DNA of 64,000 nucleotides from Ficedula albicollis (GCF_000247815.1 NC_021674.1:8624077-8688076); one strand, 5' to 3'; counted from the stretch's first letter, positions 1-13,411 are shown. Numbers and translations: made by a program. Notes: generated by a model not told the origin, from the sequence alone.

Positions 1-128
1 AGAGAGCAGCAGATGAGATTCAGTAACAGATCCCACTGAAATATTAAATGTACCATTGCTCTAATTTCTGATTTAAAAGGCCAATTGGAGGTAAAAATAT
101 TTGTTTGGTACTTCTAAGCTACAGACAT

Positions 129-222
129 GCACGGTTTGACTGACAATTTTGCCATAGCAGGTACAACCAATGAATGCATGGTTTGACCGACAGTTTTGCC
201 ATAGCAGGTACAACCAATGAAT
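129..222. repeat. 47-bp tandem duplication, two copies
   Basis: Two head-to-tail copies (129-175 and 176-222) differ at about three bases. No gene overlaps. It is one of many short two-copy duplications in this window. Confidence 0.9.
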
Positions 223-383
223 GCAGCAGGGTGAGGGGCTGACTTGCTTTCTAACAACCTTGTGACACTGGAAAGGAAGTCACAGGCTTCCCTGTGGCCA
301 AAGTAGGAACTGATCAACCTCTCCCACCTTCAAGGGACTTGGGCTGCTGTGTTTGTATCAAAATTCCAGCTGGAGAGGCAAAC

Positions 384-662
384 GGGAGGGAGGGAGGGAG
401 AAGGAAGGAAGGAAGGAAGGAAGGAAGGAAGGAAGGAAGGAAGGAAGGAAGGAAGGAAGGAAGGAAGGAAGGAAGGAAGGAAGGAAGGAAGGAAGGAAGG
501 AAGGAAGGAAGGAAGGAAGGAAGGAAGGAAGGAAGGAAGGAAGGAAGGAAGGAAGGAAGGAAGGAAGGAAGGAAGGAAGGAAGGAAGGAAGGAAGGAAGG
601 AAGGAAGGAAGGAAGGAAGGAAGGAAGGAAGGAAGGAAGGAAGGAAGGAAGGAAGGAAGGAA
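384..662. repeat. GGGA/GGAA tetranucleotide microsatellite
   Basis: A short GGGA stretch leads into about 65 uninterrupted GGAA units. The open frames across it (Lys-Glu-Gly-Arg one way, Leu-Pro-Ser-Phe the other) are products of the repeat and not genes. GGAA is the core of ETS-family binding sites, but nothing here shows use as an enhancer. Length in the assembly may be limited by read length. Confidence 0.97.
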
Positions 663-665
663 CCT

Positions 666-919
666 CTAGTAAGAAGAAACAATGTGATGAAAGTAAAAAT
701 GGATACTATATAGAAAACATTTCCTTGCTTTTAGCATTAAAAATTTAAAAAAAGCTCCTCATTGCTGTTTCCATAAAAGCTACAGCAGTGATCTAGTAAG
801 AAGAAACAATGGGATGAAAGTAAAAATGGATACTATATAGAAAACATTTCCTTGCTTTTAGCATTAAAAATTTAAAAAAAGCTCCTCATTGCTGTTTCCA
901 TAAAAGCTACAGCAGTGAT
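666..919. repeat. 127-bp tandem duplication, two copies
   Basis: Copies 666-792 and 793-919 lie head to tail and differ at one base that I can see (GTGATG versus GGGATG). The sequence is AT-rich and non-coding. It starts four bases after the GGAA microsatellite. Confidence 0.93.
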
Positions 920-3900
920 TTGGAGGCCTAAGCGCAGCTAGTGGTTATCTCCTCATTGGTCTTAAAAATACACACAGCAGTCTTGGCTCACTTGTCTATA
1001 CTGATGCTGCTGTTTGGAATGTACCCCGGGCTCGAATCTTTCAGAGCTGCAGCAAAAGTTGCTATGGGCAGCATCTGCTCTGTGATACTGGGCCCTGAGT
1101 AACCTGGGTAAGAGGAATAGGATCAGCTGGAGCTTCTGGGATATAATCAAGCCTTTTGGTGTAGTTGGGGAATAGGGATTTTTTTACAGCGATTCATAAT
1201 TGATGCTGTGGTCATTCATCAGAAGCCCTCCTCATGTACTGTTTTTCCTAGAGATGATTAGCCAAAAGCTGCTAAGCTTACCTTTATCAGGTTGAATATG
1301 TATGACTTCTATAGAGAAGTTCATCTACTCTAATAGCCACTGAAAAGTGATACGTTTTCCTCCAAAATGTCTGCATTCCAGAAATTCAATCCATCTTATC
1401 AGCTCAGTCATCATGTGACTTGGAAACGTTTGACTTCGATCTTTTGGCTTTGGATCTGAAAGCCTTGTAGTGCAAAGCCACAGTGACTGAAAGTGTGGTA
1501 CGGTCTGTGTGTAACTTCCAGACAGGACTGTGGTGCAGAATAGGCAGAAGGATGCTGCTTTCTCTAACCAAAAGCAGATTTAAATGAATCTGAGCACTTG
1601 GGATCCAAGCACAGTTGTCCCCATCAGGAAAAAAAAATTGGTAGTAACAGCCTGAAAGGGTTTTGTGGGATTGCAACAAGCCAAGAGAGTATTACATGGG
1701 CACACAGGCATTTCTTTTGCTCAGGTAGCTGAATAGCAGACAGATGTATCCTATTTCTCAGCTGTTTCTGATGCCTCTACACACAAATACCTCCAACCCT
1801 CTATTTATTGTTGAAGAAGGAGTTATGGTTTGACAGGTCCTGGACCTGCCCATCCCTTGATTTTGAAGGCCTGATCAAAATCAGAGACACGGGCAGCTCA
1901 GGCTCCTCAGATTTCAGGCTATGTTCATGGGTGCTGATATTTTTTCCTCCATAACTGGGTTTTTAAAAGGAAAAAAAAAAGTGGTAACAGGTTGACAAAC
2001 ATTGGGCCTGTTGCTGTCTTGGGATCAGGGACTTGGTGACAGCCCACAGAAACCTTCAATAAAACACAAGCCCGAATTACAGAGTATTTGAGATGCCCTC
2101 CTGGGGCAAAAAGGGTGACAAATTTCTTCATTCCCAATCAGGTGATCCATTACTAAAACCACAGTGGTGTCCATACCTAGGCACACTGAACTTTCCTTTT
2201 ACTGTATAAAGGGGTAGGTACAGAAATTCCCCAGGCTGAGGAGCCTCCCACCACAGTTAGCCATGCTCCATCCATGTCTTTGCTGCATGAGCTTGACCAG
2301 GTTGCACAAGAGGTGTCCATGCAGAGACAGGGCTTTGTGGAGCCAGGGAGCTCCTTGCAAGATCTTGTAGGGCCATCCACCGAGCTGGGAGAAATGGGAA
2401 AGGCAGTGGTGACAGGAGGGAAAGTTATGTAAGTGGCTTGTTTGATGCTGAGAAGCGGTGGCTGGCACTGGGAGCTGAGGATGCTTGTCCAGTAGGTCCC
2501 TGCAGTTGGCAGATGTCCATCAGCAAGCTCAGGGTTTTTTTCTGAGGGAATTAGGGTTCTCTCTGCTCCTCCCTCCCCTGCTTTTTAGGGGGAAATGTTG
2601 AAAATTTGAAGCCACAATTGAAAATACAAATTGAAATACACTGACAAATTCTATGCGTTACACCCTGGTTTTAAAAGTGCTGAGAGGTCAGGACTTGCAG
2701 ATTGCATCACCCTTGGAAAAGAGGTCTCCACCCTGAGAATCTGCTGTATTCTCAGTGTAATGTGAACCAGTGACTGAGTCATTCAGCTTTGATTTTTCTT
2801 TTTTCTTTTTTTTCCTTTTAGTAACTTGGGTGTTTTTTATTTAGATGTCTCTGTTCCCATGCCTGGCAAGGTCAAATTCTGTGATCCAGCCAGTAGATAA
2901 ATAATTGGTGTGATGTAACTGCAAATAAAACAGCGTTCAGTACTGAGAAATGTGAACATCAAAAACCTCTTAAGTAGGCAGCAAGCAATCTCTTAAAAAT
3001 AGCTAATCTAAAAATAAAAGATTAGGGAGGGAGCACTCCAGAAGAGCAGTTAAGGAGCTTACATTGGAGACTAAGAACAGCTCTCTATCTGCTAAGTGTC
3101 TGCCTTTAGGCAATAAATAAATCTTAGACCAGAGGCAGGGTCTCTTCTGTATCTGCTCACTTTCAGGGCTTAAGGCAGTCTCAGTCTGATGCTTCCATCC
3201 AAGAAATTCAAGGCTGACTCCAGCTGACTCAGGAACACAGTGTATGAAATCATGCTCCAGCAGGGCAGAGGTCTTGTGGGGTTCTCCTGCCTCAAGGCTT
3301 GTGTGTTCCTTCTCCCAAGCTGTGTGAGCACTGGGAATGGAGAAGGAGGCTGAGCTGCAGCAGTGCCAGCCCTGGAAGCTGTGTGGCTCTTCCTGCTCCT
3401 AAAGGATGGACTCCCCGTGCTTGTGGGAGGTCGTGGATAAATTCACCTATAAGGACACACAACAGCAGCCTAAAGCCAGCAACGAGGCTACAAGCTCTTT
3501 AAACAAAAAACACTGTTGGTTTAAACCTTCCAGTAGTAGTGGGGGCTTTTGGAGCTGTGGAGAGTGAAGTGGGGAGCCAGAATGACGGTTTGCTGCTCCT
3601 TCTGAGGTGCTCACATAGATTCATTGCACAACAGCATGTTCTCAGTGTTGGTGACACTGGATTGGGGCAGCCCATGTGGATACTCAAAAGCCAGCTGAAG
3701 GCTCACCAGGCTGAGGGGAAGATCAGTTTATGCATTAGAACTTCACTCTGCCAGGTTTAGCTTTGCCCCGCTCTTGATCTCCAGCGTGGGGGACAATTTC
3801 CATTGTGCTTCTACTCTGCTGACAGCTCAGAAAAGGAAAGCCCAAACCCACTCTGTCACTGCAAACAGCCCCAACCAGTAAAGGGAAACTTTTCTTTTTG

Positions 3901-6900
3901 TTCTGGTATTACTGCCAGGCCTTCCAGAGAAACCAGCAGGACTTTGTGAGCATTCCACAGCTCAGGAAAAAGCCTTTTCTTGCCCTGCCCTGCCCTGCCC
4001 TGGTGGATTCCTGGAGAATAGCTAGAAGGCAACATCTCTCTGAGCATATTCTTGCCACTTTCCATGAGCAGCCTATCTCTGCAGAGAGCTACAGCTCAGC
4101 AGTGTCCCTCCCATGCAGGAGCACTGACACAAGCCTGACTTTTGGTGGGCTTTTGACTCACACAGAATGCAGGGGGGGGTTAAAGGCAGACGTTTGTCTT
4201 GAACAAACCTCACAGGGGGCCAGACTTTATCCAGAAATTGTAGGAAAATGTGTAAATACTCCAAAAAAAAATCCCAAAAGCTCCAGTGTACTCCACCACA
4301 ATATATGGGGCAGGTAATAAGACTCATCTCAAATCAAGAAATGCTGAATGAGATCAGATGGAGCCTGGCTTTTAAGTAATAAAGACACTCTCCTAGAATT
4401 GGTGGGCAAAATTAATAGTAAAGCTTGTCAAGTCTATGTCCCATGAGTGGAAACTCAATTAAAGTAAAATGATGTGCTCACAACTGCAGAAACTACTCAG
4501 AAGTTCCCTGAAACAATACAGCTGCTGAGGTAGCAGATAACGCCGTGTAAGAGCAGAAGGTGATTTCCTTGGGCACTCTACAATCTCTGCCCTTCAGTTC
4601 CACTATTCATCATCATCCCCTGCAGAATACCAGCCCTTTAAATGACAGACCTGACTCCTTACTTTGATCTGGCTTCTAGGAAAAACAGGGTCAATGTTGA
4701 CGTGCTTATCTCAGGTTACTTTTGAACTCTTCGATCCAATCTAACAGATTGTTAGGTAATGAGCTGAGAGCTGGTGTGCTGGTGGAAACAAAAGCCAGCT
4801 ACTGGGCAGGGGAGATACCCTAGCAGGGTAGAAAGCCAAGCAAGTGAGCTCAGCTCCTAAACACAGGAGGTCTTCCAGGGGAGAGAAGTGCATAATTACT
4901 GCAATTGACACTTCTTGTAGTGCCTCCATGCTGTATCAGGTGCTGGAAGATCCAGGCAAGAAGCCAGACTGTGACTCTTCTCCTGTGACTGTTTACTTCA
5001 AGTGAGGCTGGAAGCATCTTTTGGAAATTCCCTGAAGGCTCAACAGCATGAGAACGTGACATATCCCTGGTGGGTATTTATGTGTGTACAGATGGATGAA
5101 GGTTCCAGCTGTAACAATTTCCATGCAGATCCCAGGAACACAAGAACTGGAAACTCAGACACATGCTCCCTGCCAGAACTAAATGAGTCCTGTTGCTGGC
5201 AGGTGTGCACAGTGACTAAGAAGCTAAAGGGACTGTTGATCACTTGGTTCAAGAGGGCAAGGGGATAAACAGCAGAGGATAAACCAACGGTTAAAGGGTG
5301 ATTCTGCCCCAAAGGGAGACTGAAACATGAGCTTAGGAGCTCCAAATGTCTCTGCTTTACATGCATTGCCATGGGCAGCAGCTGAGTCACAGCCAGGCAG
5401 AGCGATTGGGATCAACAAAACTCCTGGGCAGCAGGAATGAAAGGGTGCAGGGACTTAAGTAGAAATGCAGTGCAAGAGGAGAAGCCTGGCAGCAGGAAAC
5501 AGGATGCTGGTTAAGGGAGACCCAAGCTGTGCTTAGGTGCATCATGAGAGCTAAGTTACAGTGTGCTTCATGCCTATTCCTGAGTCACATGATGCTCTTG
5601 TTTTATTTTAGTGAATTGTGATGCAGAAGAGAGGAAATTAGGCCCCACAGAGCCCTACATCAGCATCCACAGTACTAAAACCTTGTACAGAACAAGAATA
5701 ATAGTGTTAGGTCCTAAAAAGCTTTCATTTAAAGTGGGTTCAAGCAGCAGCAGATGCCAAGGAGGTAGCCCAAAAACCAATATCACTCAGAGTACTGGAA
5801 GGCATGCCTCTGCACCCATTCTAGCAGGAGACCTCAAAGGAGAGAGGTGGGATTTGGTACAGAATTGTAAGAAAAAAAATCCTGCTCCTGCTTGTACTGA
5901 AATATCCCCAACATTCACAGGGTCAAACCTTTGCCACAGTAAAATACTTTTTGAAGAGAGAACCAGTTTCTCATGGCATCACAAAATTCTAAGGGATGGT
6001 ATTAATACATGAACTGGCTACTGTGATTTCATGTCTAGTTTAGAAGTGACACCTTAAAAAGTCAGATACCAGAAAAAGCACGTCACAGCCATAACAAGAG
6101 ATTCCTAAAAAAGAAAAAGAAATAGAAATCAATTTACTGGCATGTGGTACAGCAGAAAATAACATTTGGTCTTTGAAACTTCCTGTACCTCAGGGTGTTG
6201 ACTGCAGCAAGCAAAAGGCTTAAACCTCTTGTTATGGAAGGAGGAAACAAAAAGCATTACTGGTCTTATGGCCAGGGAGGAGAAGGCCAAGAATATTTTT
6301 GATTGCCTGGCTGACCCACTTTTTGTAATGCATACAACTGCTTGCTGCTCATGAACTTCACCTGTCTTGAAGAGAAGTACCATTACCAGAATAGTTTATG
6401 AGGTTGGAGGAACTTGGGAGCTGCCTGCTTGACTGCGGGTGAGAAAACAGGTAGATTAGCTCATAAATTAGAAAGACAGGTAAAATAGCTTACATGTTAA
6501 CCCTAGAGTTAACCAGGAACCTGAGTCAGCAATCAATTCTCTGTGATAGCTCAGTCCAAGCTCTGAAAGGCATTAGCCCTGCAGGTATCACTGCTTGGAG
6601 ATAGTAATGACCAGAAGGGGTATTTCAGTTTAAGTGGAACTGACCCTTTAGAGGGAGGCTTGCTGGTTTGGGTGATTGTGTTTGGCAGTACATGAAACAC
6701 ACAATGTCTTTTTATGTGGCCCTGAAAACTTTGGCAGATTTGGAGGGACTGTAATATTCTTCATCTGATCAACTAACACAGATGGATAAATCAATGAGTT
6801 TTAGAGTAACCAACCTCTTTTTTTCCCCCCAGGTGAGCAAGTATATTTCCACAAGTATGCTATTCCCTGGTCTGGCTGATAGGAATCAAGATGGATAATA

Positions 6901-8714
6901 CAGCTTTTAATGTGTTTTGCCTCTGCAGCTGAGCTGCACTTTCAATGCTGTGCTGTGCAGTGCACACAAAGGACACAACTCCAGGTGAAGGAATGATGAT
7001 CATGAAAAAGTTAATTGAGAATGCCAGGTGTCTTACGTTTTATGGGATAGTGGGGTGGTGGAAAAGAGCTTTTCTTACAGCCTTCCTCTGCTTTTTGCTA
7101 TTTGCAGTGTTGTCAGCAAACCTCGCTGGTCTGGAAGGAGTGGAGATGAGTTGCCAGTTGCTGTTTCTCATCTCATGGATTTGAAGAGCTGTTTCTCACT
7201 CACACTGGCCTGAAGCCTAGAAACACTCATTCCTGGGGTAACCGCAAGAGGATTTTCCAGAGCAAAGACCACTAAAACATTGCAGTGCTTGGGGAAGGCT
7301 TAAGAATGGAAACTGGGATGGAGCCTGATACTCCATCTGTTTTACTAACAGCGTCTTGAGCTGAGAAGTAAAATGCATGCAGTTAATAAATTCAAATATA
7401 CTGATATTTTTTCTTGCTTTTAGGTCTGAGAACAAAGGACTAGTTCATGGTGAGGAGTGAACTCAAAACACTGAAGTGTAGACTACAAACTTTGGTTGAA
7501 TAATTTCTGTTAATCAACAGAACAATCTTTGTAAATTCAACAGCATAAAACTCAACCTTGTTCACATCTCCTTAGCATCCCTTCAGGCTACTTCCTGGCT
7601 TAGCTTCTATTCATTCAGCTGTACTCTGCTTTGAGGTACTAAATTAACTTTGAGCTATTGTGTAAGAAAGAAGGAAGTAGGCAGGCTCCCCTGCAGTGTG
7701 ACAGTGGGAAAGGACTGAAAAGACATGAATGTACAAGTTCTGCTGTTTGTGAAGACAGACTCTTTTTCTTCATGTTATGTATTAAATATTTAAGGTGGTT
7801 AGTTGGCAGGTACACATTATCTTCAATGACATGGAACTGTACAGCTTGTACAATCTGGCCCTGAGATGGTCAGGACTGGAAAATCTCATTATGACAGAGC
7901 TGCAATAGTCAGAAAATGTATTTCCTTTTCCCCAGTTGACTCTCAGCACTCTGATCTTCAGTAAATGTCAAGTGTGGGGGCTTAATTCTGAGTTTCCTGG
8001 CTCTCAGGTACCTTCTATTTTAACCAGCTTCAGATACGACTGCTGGTATAGTTTTATCATGTGCTAACAACAAGATACTGATAAAAGGGAGCGTAGTACA
8101 CACTTAGAGGTGTGCTAACAAGAAGATGCTGATAAAAGGGAGCGTAGTACACACTTAGAGACTTGCCCTAAATACTACAGGCAAACTTAATCTTTTTGCT
8201 GATAACAATAAAGATTACAATGTGTAGACTACAATGGTGGGGGTGCCAGCACTGCAGGACCTCCTCATTCTGGTGAGGGAGAGGAGGGAAATGAAGTTCA
8301 AAGATTTGGCTGCCCATCCAGTATGACAAATAGAAACTGGTAAGCTGTGTATGTTTGTTAGTAAGTACTGAGCTTCCCTAGCAGTTCAGTTTCCTGGAGC
8401 TCCTGGCTTTTCCAGGAGCCAGTGGTGTTCCCCACTGCCAGAGCTTTTCTAGTGGCAGAGCCTTGGATCCAGTGGGGTGAGATTGCAGAGACGGCTGTTT
8501 TCTGGATGCTGTAATATTGCATGTACTCCCAGAGCTAAATAAAGCAGATCTTCTGGTGTTTTGCATTCCACAGCTCAGCTCCAGCTCCAATCCCTGCAAG
8601 GAAATGAAGTTCTTGGGGACAGATATGACTGGCAAGAGGTAGCCTACCACTAGAGCAGAGCCCAGGCTTATTTACAGCTCAGGGCGTAGCTAGGTCTGCA
8701 TTTCCACTTATGCA
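920..8714. other. Non-coding stretch, no gene recognised
   Basis: I see no exon-like open frame with recognisable protein similarity and no structural RNA. The longest open frame away from repeats (5611-6012, plus, 133 codons) has no recognisable domain. A (CCCTG)n run of about four units lies near 3986. One 49-bp duplication is listed separately. This is upstream of the SHLD1 CpG island and may hold regulatory sequence I cannot identify. Confidence 0.6.
8061..8160. repeat. About 50-bp tandem duplication, two copies
   Basis: Copies begin at 8061 and 8112 (offset 51) and differ at two or three bases. Non-coding. Confidence 0.9.
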
Positions 8715-9065
8715 GTGACCCCAAATGCCCAGGCCTGGCTCGAGAGACGCTGCAAGGGCGAGGCGGAGTCACGACTGTGCCTGAAACACAGATCCAAAGG
8801 CTCTCCCTGTGGACACCTTTCCCGGCTCAAGCCAGCTCACCCGCGAGAAAAACAAAACCTCTCTTGGCAGCCACGGGACTTCGAACTGGTTTTCCTCCCT
8901 TTAGTGACTTCCTCCTAACACACATCCGTTTGCCCTCAGTAACTCTGAAGTCCGAAGGCTCTGGGAAAAACCGCCCAGCTCCTTCCCAGTCTCCCACAGC
9001 TGGCGTGCCAAGGAGCCCAGCCAGCTTTCCCCGGCAGCACTTCTCCCCGCGGGCTGGCCGGCGGC

Positions 9066-9111
9066 TCCGCTCCCGCCTGCCGGCCCCGTCCGCTCCCGCC
9101 TGCCGGCCCCG
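9066..9111. repeat. 23-bp tandem duplication inside the CpG island
   Basis: The unit starting TCCGCTCCCGCC is repeated head to tail at 9066 and 9089 with no difference seen. Confidence 0.85.
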
Positions 9112-9737
9112 ACGGGACAGGGCGGATCCGCGACCTCCGCCCGGGATGTCCGGCTGCGCCGCGCACGCTGCCAGGATCACCGCGCTACGTTCTCTTCGCT
9201 GGAGAAGAACCCAGCACGCCGGGGCGACCCTCCCTGCCCCGCCCTGGCACAGAAGGTCAGGATGTGTGTCGGTGGCCCGTCAATGTCCTTGTCGCCACGC
9301 CCGTGGTGGCTGTGGCAGCGCGCACCGATCGCGCCAGGTGCCCAGGGCGGCGCGGTTTGGGTCCCGCTGCTCGGCAGGGCTTGCAAAGCTCCCACTCCGC
9401 CTGTTGAAACTACTCGGTGGGAGCATGGACTCCTCGGTGCACATCTCCCCCACGAGCTCCGCACAGCCCTTGGAGGAAGGCTGGCAATTGTGTTGTGTTT
9501 TCCTCCGCCCGCGCTAAGATGTTCGCAGCTGCAGCCCCACGCTCAGGGCTCGGGCAGGCTGCACCTTGGTAGGGTGTAAAGCGACGGAGCGCCAGGCCAT
9601 GAGAGCCAGGATAGCGCCACTGCCAAAACCTCTCCCCTCTGAATCCAGGGAGATCAATCCGAGCTAGCCGTGCATTGAGGAAAAGCCGGCTGGAAACATT
9701 TTGAAATCCACCCGCCCCCTTCCCGCACGCAGGCCGG

Positions 9738-9845
<108 letters not shown>

Positions 9846-10629
9846 GGGCCCGAGGCCTGCGCAGCCGCTCCGGGCGGCACAGGGCGGTATCGCTGCCGCC
9901 GCTGGTGCTCAGCTCCGTGTCAGCGCTGGCCCTCCCAGCCCAGCACCGCCGTGCTCGGGTCCCTCCGGTCCCGCCTGCCCCCGGCCCTGAGGCTGCTGCC
10001 CGCTTCCCCTCGCCCTTGGCGGCCTCGGGGCGGGCAGGCCCTCGCTGGGCCCGAGGCGCGGCTGTGCGAGTGCGGCCCGGCCCGGGGGCGGCGGTGCCGC
10101 GCTTTTGACTTTACCCATATTTCCACTCCCTCCTCCCCGAGCCCTGGCTGCTCCTGGGCTGCTGCAGCGATATTTCCCCATAGAAGGGGGCGCAGCAGCC
10201 GTGGCCGGGCCGCGGGGTGCTCCGGCTTTGGCCCGCACCGTTCTCGTGGCTCGCACCGTGCCCTGTGTCACTCTTGCGGCGCCTCGCTGCCGAGGGAGTG
10301 GTTTTTGAAATAACGCGTGAATATTGCCTTCAGGAAAAGGGGAAAGAAAGGAGGCCGGGAGGAAGAGAACCCCCTCACCTGCTGAGCGGGGCGGCTGGTA
10401 AGGCCAGTGCCTCACCCCTCCTGTATCCGTGACATCCTGCAGCAATGCCGCCAGCCAGGCAAGCCTGTGCAGGACCGGCCTTTGGGACATCCCTGGTAGC
10501 GCTGCAGTGCCCGGAAAAACATCCAGGTTCTGGCTGAAAGTGTGTCTGTCCTGGTCGCTCACTGAAAATAACCGAGGTGATGGCAAAGGAAACAGTATTT
10601 GGGTGTTGTGGGCCTGTGTTTTTGTACTC

Positions 10630-10716
10630 TACAGGGAGGGTTTTGTGGCCCTCTTAGAACACATTTCCTGCACTGTACAGGGAAGGTTTTGTGGCCCTCT
10701 TAGAACACATTTCCTG
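10630..10716. repeat. 46-bp tandem duplication, two copies
   Basis: Copies start at 10630 and 10676. The second stops after TTCCTG at 10716. One or two base differences (GGGAGGG versus GGGAAGG). Confidence 0.88.
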
Positions 10717-12009
10717 GTTGAGGTTTGATAGACCAGGCTGTTGAACAATGTTGACATTGAGACACCCGCTGCTAGATAAACCTGTTGGGGAATACCTGCT
10801 CTCCACAGGTGGGAGGGAAAGTTGCCAACTATTACTTGCTTCTCTGCTTGATGGATTTTGAATAAACAACTCATCTGGCACCTTCTTGTAAAGAAAATTT
10901 TGCCTTTACTTCTAGGATGTACCAACCCTTTTCCTGGAGGTCTGTCATAAGATTCAAGGGCATAACTCTTTCTGATTCCTAGAAAAATTCTTTTTCTCTG
11001 TAAAAGGAACGACACAACAAACAGTGGTATGTGTGATGAGTGGCTGTTGACATTGGCTAGCATGTGGACTTTGAAAGGTCACCCTGTCCATCTGCCAGAT
11101 CAGCTGGTGCAAAGCATCTAACTGACCTGTTTGTTTCATTCCAGCAGTCTGGGGAGAAGGAAGGAGGAATGAGGGAATCCTGAAGCAGTCACAGACTGTT
11201 TGCTCCTGGACTTTGTCCAAGGGGGCTGTTTGCACATCAGTGCTCTCTCTTACCAGGTATGGCACAGAGGTAATAGTGAATCCCTTTCGTTTGTCTGAAA
11301 GCCAGGGCTGAGCCTTTTCTCACAAACACCATGAACTGTGGTCTCACCATCGTTTTTGGGCGATAGGACTAGAGGGAGCTAATCCAGAGGAAAACTATTT
11401 TTTTTAATACTGCTTTGTTTTATCTAAGCCTGATCAAAACACGGTTGCACATCAAAACGTGGTTGCACATCTCGTTAGTCCTGTTGTGGTATGAACAGGA
11501 AAGGGAGCAGCACAGGCAGCTGGCAGAGACATCCAGGGCTGCTGCAGCTCCCATCAGTGACAGCCTTAAGCTGCTGTGGTGTTGCACCAGCAGCTCCTAT
11601 TGCAGTAATTTGCCATTTGCCCTTGGAGGGATAGAATTCATTTGGCTTGTGCTGTGTGTTTTTTGGGTTTTTCCAGACCAATTAAGGGAATAGGTGGTTT
11701 ACTTCTCTAAAACACTATTCTACTTAGAAGTAGCACATGTCATAACCACAATATTTGAGGAAAGTTTTTCCTTCTCTGTATTCCTTATGCACAGATCATT
11801 TCTATTTTGGTGCATGAAGAGCAATAGGGGACAAGTTTCCGTCTGTTGAGGGAAGATGGTTGTGTACTTTGTTTTGGTCTTAACCTTCCACTGCCTTTTT
11901 CCTGGAATCTTTCTGTGAGTGCACAGACCTTTTCCCTCCAAGGCAAGGCAGCTGCTCTTCTCTGATATCACAGCCATCATCTCCCTTCTCTTTGTTAGTG
12001 AGTTAGCCG

Positions 12010-12173
12010 GCATTTTGCAAATGTCAGAGGTATATCTTAGCTAGAGATTTACTCAGCGCAGAAACACCTGAGGAATTATGTTATTTTTTAAGCATTTTGC
12101 AAATGTCAGAGGTGTATCTTAGCTAGAGATTTACTCAGCACAGAAACACCTGAGGAATTATGTTATTTTTTAA
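12010..12173. repeat. 82-bp tandem duplication, two copies
   Basis: Copies 12010-12091 and 12092-12173 are head to tail with two differences visible (GGTATATC/GGTGTATC and AGCGCAG/AGCACAG). A second, unrelated duplication begins at its right edge. Confidence 0.92.
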
Positions 12174-12269
12174 AAATCTGCCTGGGGGTATGTATTTTTC
12201 AGTACTAATGCATTCTGGGGAAAAATCTGCCTGGGGGTATTTATTTTTCAGTACTAATGCATTCTGGGG
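12172..12269. repeat. 49-bp tandem duplication, two copies
   Basis: Copies 12172-12220 and 12221-12269 differ at one base (TATGTATTT versus TATTTATTT). It directly abuts the 82-bp duplication, so two independent two-copy events sit side by side. Confidence 0.92.
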
Positions 12270-13203
12270 ATTTCCTTGCCCACTGTGGCTGTTACATTCC
12301 TTACTGATAATACCCACAAGACAAGAATTTGTTGTCTTCATTTTATAGGAAAGAAGATAAATGTGAGCCTGCAAGGTCACAGGCCATTTCCTGACCACCA
12401 GATCTGGTTCCTGGGTCTTGTCACTCTTACTCAACCAAGTTTTTCTCATTTCACTGCTGTTCTGCCCCAGACACTCGTGTGACTGTGCTTGGAGCTCCTG
12501 GACTGGAACACTTCAGATCCATCCTCTCCAAAGGAGTTGCCCATTCACTGTAGCCCTTGGTGTGGAGCTGGGTGGCATCAGCCCTGTCTTGTTCTCCACC
12601 CAGCTATGTGCTCTTTCCCTCTGTGTTGGTGGACTGGTTGAAGAAGCTTGATAAAAAGGTGTTGGGATGAGGGGATGCTTCAACCAAGGCTTTCCAAAGT
12701 GTTGTGCACTGATTATGTTAACACAGCTGCCCTGATGTCTCCGTGCCAGGAAGTCTTTGCCATCCCTCTGAGTTTGAGACTACCAAGTTTTAAGATGCTT
12801 TTTCTTTCTGCTAGTGAACATAAGCCAGGAGGGATGGGTTTAACCTGAGACTTGTAGCAGCATCAGTGGATAGGGACCCTGTAGAACATGTTTCCTTTTA
12901 AATGGCACATACAGGATACCCTGAAGGGAATATGCTGCATGGCTTCCTAGTTTTAAGGCCTGAGGCTGTATTTCTGCGGAGCCTCTAGTAAAGCCAGATT
13001 TATTGTGGTCTCTTATCCTACTTAAGGATGAGGGCTGTTATCTATGGGGCTTGCTGTTGTCCTTCTTTACATCTTTAAATTTGTTTTTATTTTTTTAGTT
13101 GAAGTATGGTTAGGCTAGAACAGCTCCTGTCATCTCACAAAGCAGTACAAAAATGCTAGATAATTTGTGTTGACTTCTGCTTAGATTTTTCATGCTCTGA
13201 AAA

Positions 13204-13411
13204 CCCAGCTGAGTCTCGTTTCTGTCTGCAGTGAGACCATGGAAGGGAAGGAGACGTCACCAAGTCTTACCTCGGAGAGCAGCATATTGGACCTCCCCTC
13301 TGTTTGTCCCAGCTGAGTCTCATTTCTGTCTGCAGTGAGACCATGGAAGGGAAGGAGACGTCACCAAGTCTTACCTCGGAGAGCAGCATATTGGACCTCC
13401 CCTCTGTTTGT
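13204..13411 (+). repeat. 104-bp tandem duplication of the SHLD1 start-codon exon
   Basis: Copies 13204-13307 and 13308-13411 carry the polypyrimidine tract, the CAG acceptor, the ATG and the first 23 codons of SHLD1. They differ at one base in the tract (CTCGTTT versus CTCATTT). 104 is not a multiple of three. Reading from the first ATG (13239) runs into TGA at 13314 after 25 codons, so the first copy cannot produce SHLD1 by simple read-through. Only the second copy continues into the rest of the exon and its donor. It could be an assembly duplication or a real one; if real, transcripts could use either acceptor (exon starts 13232 or 13336). Confidence 0.93.

Larger units (their letters stand above)
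10401..13335 (+). other. Presumed SHLD1 5' intron
   Basis: This lies between the CpG island and the acceptor of the start-codon exon. I see no coding sequence. It holds several head-to-tail duplications: 10630-10716, an 18-bp pair at 11433-11468, and a double cluster at 12010-12269. The intron assignment depends on the unproven first exon in the island. Confidence 0.45.

Noticed and set aside
294..748. Lys-Glu-Gly-Arg repeat proteins and the antisense Leu-Pro-Ser-Phe protein
   Set aside because: Translation of a GGAA microsatellite; no splice or start context and no flanking conserved sequence.
5611..6012. 133-codon plus-strand open frame
   Set aside because: It is preceded by an acceptor-like TTTTATTTTAG, but the protein is not recognised and has no visible motif. 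One ATG frame of this length is expected by chance in this much sequence.
13239..13316. First-copy SHLD1 ATG as the true start
   Set aside because: Its frame stops after 25 codons because the duplicated unit is 104 bases, not a multiple of three.
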